Positions 8,701 through 11,777 of a stretch of 11,777 nucleotides of DNA are shown here, in pieces. Position 1 is the stretch's first letter, and each line of letters opens with the position of its first letter. The DNA comes from an uncultured Bacteroidales bacterium. GTDB taxonomy: Bacteria; Bacteroidota; Bacteroidia; Bacteroidales; Muribaculaceae. The notes beneath the pieces were generated by a model. The model worked only from the letters and a program-made list of their open reading frames with translations. It was not told where the DNA came from and searched no databases. The position numbers were made by a program, and so were the translations under genes. The stretch is taken from NCBI GenBank assembly GCA_900554845.1, contig USIY01000049.1, positions 1 through 11,777 of the forward strand, written 5' to 3'.

Positions 8701-8895
8701 ACTCTCCAGATCGGCTATAACCTTCCGTCAAAAGTGCTTTCAAAACTTCGGATGAGCAAAGCCCGCGTATATGTGTCCGGACAAAACCTGCTTACAATCA
8801 AAAGCAAGAGCCTGACATGCTCGGATCCGGAGAACGCAAACTGGGCATACCCTATTCCGACATCTTTCTCCTTCGGACTCCAACTTGATTTCTAA
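5773..8895 (+). CDS. susC: SusC-family TonB-dependent outer-membrane oligosaccharide transporter
   Basis: This 1040-aa protein forms the outer-membrane pore that imports oligosaccharides, closed by its SusD partner and energised by TonB. A signal peptide (about 1-21, ending AQA) precedes a carboxypeptidase-regulatory-like domain (about 23-93, ITVHGTVLSKTDDEPLIGAT). The TonB-box-like DEVVVVGY (100-107) follows, then the plug (about 110-227, with RIRGIGSFNASQDPLFVIDG and GSRAANGVIIITTKKG), and a beta-barrel to the C-terminal SFSFGLQLDF ending in Phe. The DLNGDGRITPDD stretch at 861-872 is the acidic, calcium-loop-like motif common in this family. Length and architecture are complete. It starts its own transcription unit after a terminator and is followed 17 nt later by susD. 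Fructan-derived oligosaccharides as cargo are inferred from the GH32 and the fructose-type HTCS. Confidence 0.95.
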   Translation: MKRTILSALLSFLMAIMAQAQNITVHGTVLSKTDDEPLIGATVLCEATNAGAATDIDGNFEISVPEGSVLKVSYVGYLSTEVKATPEMKIYLEENSELLDEVVVVGYQTVRKADVTGAVSVVSTKSLETSSDTDPMRALQGKVPGMTITSNGSPSGVGSVRIRGIGSFNASQDPLFVIDGVPTTATLNSLNMNDIESMQVLKDAASASIYGSRAANGVIIITTKKGKAAQVNKVNVSFSANLTAQFYSSQATMKLLDTPGYATAMAQAALNDGIDPVAYASGYGLNLNAASGYPIKVYDIANNRYVDYTVNGYYDDFINAKRTMKMSNTDWLDEISRTGFAQSYDASVSSATEKANVFFSLGYKKNDGILKYTNFENIAARINSTFNISRVVSVGENFTLTHTKQVDCQPMENALKMPSIVPVFETDGTTYAGPVGSMADRQNPLRELAFNKDNALNVWRLFGNAFIDIKPVEGLVLRSNFGLDYDAAFIHSYNYTFHSDIVNNDTNSTTMSQANDSKWTWSNTANYNFTVAKDHTFTVLAGMEIFRQSRIDFSGYNEDYDIETPDYMYPDASVGVEKSTGNKSAYSLVSFFGKLDYNWRDLLLASFTIRRDGSSRFGRNNRYGTFPAATLGYRISENINKSWLNDLKLRLSWGKTGNQAISNTARYALYVADYGNDRVTSTAYDLMLQQSGIFPSGYIASQTANDNLKWETTIQYNAGIDYSLFNDRLFGTVDAYIKDVEDMLITPAYLGAMGEGGASWLNGPSLRNWGMEFLIGWRDELKNGFSYKATLNFDFFRNRVTYLPNTTTGSYAHTTKENLVQSRQPYGSIVGYVFDGLFKTQEEVLTSGQDNARLGGMKYADLNGDGRITPDDQTWIFNPVPDLSFGLNVELGYKNFDLQMFWQGVLGQDVYNNQKFQNDFWSVTDAGSNKGERVLDAWLPEVNSSSTIPMLTTNNKGDEGRTSSYFVENGSYAKLRTLQIGYNLPSKVLSKLRMSKARVYVSGQNLLTIKSKSLTCSDPENANWAYPIPTSFSFGLQLDF

Positions 8896-8912
8896 CTGTA
8901 AAATGACATATC

Positions 8913-10649
8913 ATGAAGTCTTTAAAAATATATATCGTCATCGCGCTTGCATCAGTGCTTTCCGCCTGTAACAATTTCATTGACGTACCTCCGACAGGCG
9001 TAATAGACGGAGAGCTCGCCTACTCACAACCCGACAAGATGGTCAATGCCGCCTACGCATCATTGGGCGACTGCTGGTACACTTATCCATTCAACCTGTG
9101 GCCCTACGGCGACCTTGGTTCCGACGACTGCCTGAAGGGGGGCGGCGGAACCACCGACACCGGTTATCATCCAATGGAAATATGGTCAACGCTGACTTCA
9201 ACTCCAGGTGAGCTTGACGAACTGTGGTATCGCCTCTATTGCAATATATCTCGTTGTAACCGTGCGCTGACGGCTCTGGAACAGCACGGTGTGGAGAAAC
9301 TCGGAGAAGCTACGGCGGCTCAGCGTGTGGCAGAAGTTCATTTCCTGCGCGGACACAGCTATTTCAAGCTGGTGACTATGTTCCGTCAGGTACCCTGGAT
9401 CGACAAGGCGGTGTTCGAGCAGAGCACACATGAGCAGGTGAGAAATGATGAGTTTACATATCAGGAGCTAATGGGCAAGGTGATCGAAGAGTTTGAGCAG
9501 GCCTATGATGTGCTTCCTATGGAAGTGGAGGATGGCGGCGGACGCGCCAACAAAGTGGCAGCTGCGGCATATCTCGCCAAATGTTATCTGACTCTCGCAT
9601 GGGGCGACGGTTATGAAGCCACCGACGGCGTAGGTTTCATCAATGAGGATTACATGAAGAAAGTAGTGGAATATACGGATGTTGTCAAGAAATCCCGTTA
9701 CGGCTATCTCGAGGACTTCGGCGACATATTCCTCCCCGAATATAAAAACAGCAAGGAGTCGGTGTTCGCTGTCCAGACCTCGCAATATACCGAGGACAAC
9801 ACCAGATACGGCCGCGCCAACTGGTCCAATACCCTTAACGGCTGCTGGGGCATGTGGTCCTGCGGATGGGATTTCCACAAACCTTCACAGAATCTTGTGA
9901 ACGCTTTCAAAACCAAGGACGGACTGCCGATGTTCGATTCATTCAACGACACCAACGACTATCCTGTGAACGGTAATCCGACAGCCCAGAAATGGGATCC
10001 GCGTCTGTTCCACACTGTCGGCATGCCCACATTCCCGTACAAGTATGAGAGCGAGTACACAATGACCACTGAAAACTCCCGCACTCCCAACACTTATGGA
10101 TATTACACATCTCTCAAGGAGGTGCCCCAGCGCAGCGCCGGTGAGACATTCGAAGGCTCATGGCAGGCATTCGCGATGAACGATTATGTGTTCAGATACA
10201 CCGACGTGATGCTGATGCGTGCCGAAGCCCTGATCGAGCTCGGACAGTTGTCGGAAGCACGCGAAATAATCAATGACATACGCCAAAGAGCCGCCAATTC
10301 CATTGACAAGCATATCGCATACGCCAAGGACTTCTGTGAAATCGCGCTTTATCCGGCTTCCTATTTTGCGAATAAGGAAACGGCCCGCGAATGTCTGCGT
10401 TGGGAACGTCGCCTTGAAATGGCCATGGAAAGCAGCCGTTATTTTGACTTGCGCCGTTGGGGCATAGCCTCCTCCGTGCTGAATGCATATTTTGAGTCGG
10501 AGAAAAACTCCTCTTACGACGGCACAAAGTACGGCCAGTACTATCAGGATGCGCATTACACCGCCGGCAAGAACGAGTTCTATCCCATACCTTACAACCA
10601 GCTCTATTATGTTCCCGGCCTCTATGTCCAGAACAAGGGATACAATTAA
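8913..10649 (+). CDS. susD: SusD/RagB-family surface glycan-binding lipoprotein
   Basis: This 578-aa lipoprotein binds glycan at the cell surface and acts as the lid of the SusC transporter. The signal peptide ends in the lipobox LSAC with lipidated Cys19, followed by the short NNFIDVPPTG lead typical of the family. The N-terminal helical repeat region (about 40-300) includes the RVAEVHFLRGHSYFKLV block (about 136-152). The C-terminal part has RWERRLEMAMESSRYFDLRRWG (about 493-514) and NEFYPIPYNQ near the end, both hallmark SusD segments. It is co-transcribed with susC. It is the last gene of the unit: no SusE/SusF-type lipoprotein or surface endo-GH32 follows before the terminator at 10845. 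Fructan binding is inferred from context. Confidence 0.95.
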   Translation: MKSLKIYIVIALASVLSACNNFIDVPPTGVIDGELAYSQPDKMVNAAYASLGDCWYTYPFNLWPYGDLGSDDCLKGGGGTTDTGYHPMEIWSTLTSTPGELDELWYRLYCNISRCNRALTALEQHGVEKLGEATAAQRVAEVHFLRGHSYFKLVTMFRQVPWIDKAVFEQSTHEQVRNDEFTYQELMGKVIEEFEQAYDVLPMEVEDGGGRANKVAAAAYLAKCYLTLAWGDGYEATDGVGFINEDYMKKVVEYTDVVKKSRYGYLEDFGDIFLPEYKNSKESVFAVQTSQYTEDNTRYGRANWSNTLNGCWGMWSCGWDFHKPSQNLVNAFKTKDGLPMFDSFNDTNDYPVNGNPTAQKWDPRLFHTVGMPTFPYKYESEYTMTTENSRTPNTYGYYTSLKEVPQRSAGETFEGSWQAFAMNDYVFRYTDVMLMRAEALIELGQLSEAREIINDIRQRAANSIDKHIAYAKDFCEIALYPASYFANKETARECLRWERRLEMAMESSRYFDLRRWGIASSVLNAYFESEKNSSYDGTKYGQYYQDAHYTAGKNEFYPIPYNQLYYVPGLYVQNKGYN

Positions 10650-10844
10650 AGTAAGGTGATCAGATACATTATCATGATATTGTACCATGCACGCCATCCT
10701 TATGGGGTCCCGCCATTTTTATGGACAAAAAAATACTTGTCAGGACAAAGTGCTGACTTTGGCGCTCAATTCGATAGAGTGTCTCAAAACCCGTTGAACA
10801 GCATATCTCAGATAAAGTCATAATTAAAGGTAGGTGAATGAAGA

Positions 10845-10892
10845 ATGGAGATAAGCCGTGAAATCCGGCTTGTCTCCATGTTTGTATTTTTT
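10845..10892 (+). terminator. Rho-independent terminator of the susCD unit
   Basis: The 14-bp stem pairs ATGGAGATAAGCCG (10845-10858) with CGGCTTGTCTCCAT (10866-10879), with a single G-T wobble and a 7-nt loop. TTTGTATTTTTT (10881-10892) follows. The T-rich tail is only on the plus strand, so it ends transcription arriving from susD. Confidence 0.9.
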
Positions 10893-10939
10893 GATCTTAA
10901 TCACCTTATAATTCAGATATTCAGAGCCTGAAGACAGTC

Positions 10940-11000
10940 ATTCGGTAATTTGGCGTTAATTTATTCGGTAATTTGGCGTTAGTTTATTCGGTAATTTGGC
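10940..11000. repeat. 23-bp tandem direct repeat, about 2.6 copies
   Basis: Each copy begins ATTCGGTAATTTGGC. Copies lie at 10940-10962 and 10963-10985, differing by one base near the end (GTTAATTT versus GTTAGTTT). A partial third copy at 10986-11000 keeps the first 15 bases and is followed by AAAAAATG. The 23-bp period is close to two helical turns. There are no spacers, so this is not a CRISPR. It may be an iterated protein-binding site or the end of a decayed mobile element. Confidence 0.85.
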
Positions 11001-11115
11001 AAAAAATGATGTGGTGGTCTCTTCTCAACTACGTATGGTAACGGAGGTGAGTTCTCGATGCACTTTCCTGCCGGAAGTCCCTGCATATCGGCTTGGCAAG
11101 TATTTCTGTGTAAAG

Positions 11116-11777
11116 TCAGATCCATCCGTTGCGGCGTTTTCTCACTGCAAGCGATTCCTCGAGCAGACGTATGAACTCGCGCATTGAGTTCTTGTGATAG
11201 GAGTCCCTGAGCAAGTGCACACAGCCGCTCATCTCATTGTCCGGCGAGTCGATCGGCACCGCCACGATTCCCTTTTCATTGTCTATAGTGCTCTCCGCCA
11301 ACACGGTGACAAGATTGCTCTGCCGGATGATGTTCAGCAAGAGATGCACCTCGTTGAGTTCCAGTCTTATTTTCAGTTTACTGTAGTCTGGAATCATAAC
11401 GTCGAGTGCGTTGCGTGCCTGCAGTCCGCGCGTAGGGAGCGCAAGCTCGTATGTCTTCAGTTCGTCAATGGTGACTTTTTTCCTGTCGGCGAGGGTATGG
11501 AAGTCGCGCACCACGGCGGCGAGCTTGTTGTCAAACAGCACGTGCGACTCTATCTCCGGCAATGGGGTTGATGGACGGTACGCGAGGACGAAGTCAACTT
11601 CGCGTGAGGCAAGAATATCCATCAGCTCCGACATCGGACGGTAATAGATATTGAGCTTGATTCTTGGATACGCTTTCATGAAAGTGAGCACTGACTCAGT
11701 GAGGATTGGCCCGAACGAGTAAGTCACCCCAATATTGAGGGTACCGACCGCGAGTTTGTTGAGGTCATATATGCGGC
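11116..11777 (-). CDS. LysR-type transcriptional regulator, effector-binding domain (start outside window)
   Basis: The minus-strand frame is open from the right edge to the stop at 11116, giving 219 visible residues. The winged-helix DNA-binding domain (about 80-90 residues) lies beyond the edge. Visible features fit the LysR substrate-binding domain: KLAVGTLNIGVTYSFGPIL at the start of the first subdomain, then FMKAYPRIKLNIYYRPMSELMDIL, REVDFVLAYRP, and a later IRQSNLVTVLAES segment. A GTG at 11727 could be taken for a start, but similarity to the family continues upstream of it, so it is internal. The gene converges on susD and is separated from it by a terminator, so there is no sign that it belongs to the fructan locus. 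Its target and ligand are unknown. Confidence 0.88.
   Translation of the reverse strand, partial: RIYDLNKLAVGTLNIGVTYSFGPILTESVLTFMKAYPRIKLNIYYRPMSELMDILASREVDFVLAYRPSTPLPEIESHVLFDNKLAAVVRDFHTLADRKKVTIDELKTYELALPTRGLQARNALDVMIPDYSKLKIRLELNEVHLLLNIIRQSNLVTVLAESTIDNEKGIVAVPIDSPDNEMSGCVHLLRDSYHKNSMREFIRLLEESLAVRKRRNGWI

Larger units (their letters stand above)
10650..11115. other. Gene-poor region between susD and the LysR gene
   Basis: I find no convincing gene here. It holds a small hairpin (CAAAGT-GCTG-ACTTTG, 10746-10761), the terminator at 10845-10892 and a 23-bp tandem repeat (10940-11000). About 195 nt lie between the susD stop and the terminator. They contain only a 49-codon ORF (10674-10823) with no clear ribosome binding site. 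The part from 11001 to 11115 shows no recognisable feature. It may include a terminator-less 3' flank of the LysR gene. Confidence 0.6.

Noticed and set aside
10158..10697. A 179-codon minus-strand ORF over the end of susD
   Set aside because: It opposes the hallmark C-terminal SusD motifs and has no family resemblance.
10674..10823. A 49-codon ORF between susD and its terminator
   Set aside because: It has no clear ribosome binding site and no recognisable similarity, and is short enough to occur by chance. It is noted only as part of the 3' UTR finding.
10940..11000. CRISPR array
   Set aside because: The repeat units abut with no spacers, there are fewer than three full copies, and no cas gene is in view.
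10996..11187. A 63-codon plus-strand ORF starting at the third tandem repeat
   Set aside because: It runs antisense into the 3' end of the LysR gene and has no domain signature.
11116..11727. Full-length short LysR-like protein starting at GTG 11727
   Set aside because: The conserved start of the effector domain (KLAVGTLNIG) lies upstream of this codon in the same open frame, so the true start is outside the window.

Overview
The window looks like a carbohydrate-use locus from the order Bacteroidales. The evidence is an adjacent SusC/SusD pair, a hybrid two-component system (HTCS) regulator, Bacteroidetes-type -7 promoter boxes (TAnnTTTG) and weak Shine-Dalgarno signals. Moderate GC with AT-rich intergenic regions would fit a gut Bacteroides, Duncaniella or other Muribaculaceae relative, but the genus is a guess. 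The central 10.6 kb reads as a fructan polysaccharide utilization locus (PUL).

Layout. On the minus strand, a GH32 fructosidase (742-2577) is followed 9 nt later by an MFS sugar permease of the FucP type, which runs off the left edge (1-732). A 255-nt divergent promoter region (2578-2832) separates them from a plus-strand HTCS gene (2833-5565). Its N-terminal sensor resembles a sugar-binding periplasmic protein, as in the fructose-sensing HTCS BT1754 of B. thetaiotaomicron. A terminator (5585-5625) and a promoter region rich in repeats lead to susC (5773-8895) and susD (8913-10649). A 466-nt gene-poor stretch follows, with a strong terminator (10845-10892) and a 23-bp tandem repeat (10940-11000). 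The window ends in the effector-binding part of a minus-strand LysR-type regulator (11116-11777, start outside).

How the genes probably work together: SusD and SusC capture fructo-oligosaccharides and bring them across the outer membrane. The periplasmic GH32 releases fructose. The HTCS senses fructose (or a related sugar) in the periplasm and activates the two promoters. The permease moves fructose across the inner membrane. No fructokinase, surface endo-fructanase or SusE-type glycan-binding lipoprotein lies inside the window.

The main observations beyond ordinary annotation are: a shared AAAAAYCGTGC-type element in the two PUL promoter regions, with half-sites 21 nt apart; a near-perfect inverted repeat upstream of susC; a perfect 20-bp palindrome at the predicted HTCS transcription start; a lipobox-like signal sequence on the HTCS; and the 23-bp tandem repeat beyond susD. 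I see no wholly new system here; the core is a compact variant of a known pathway.
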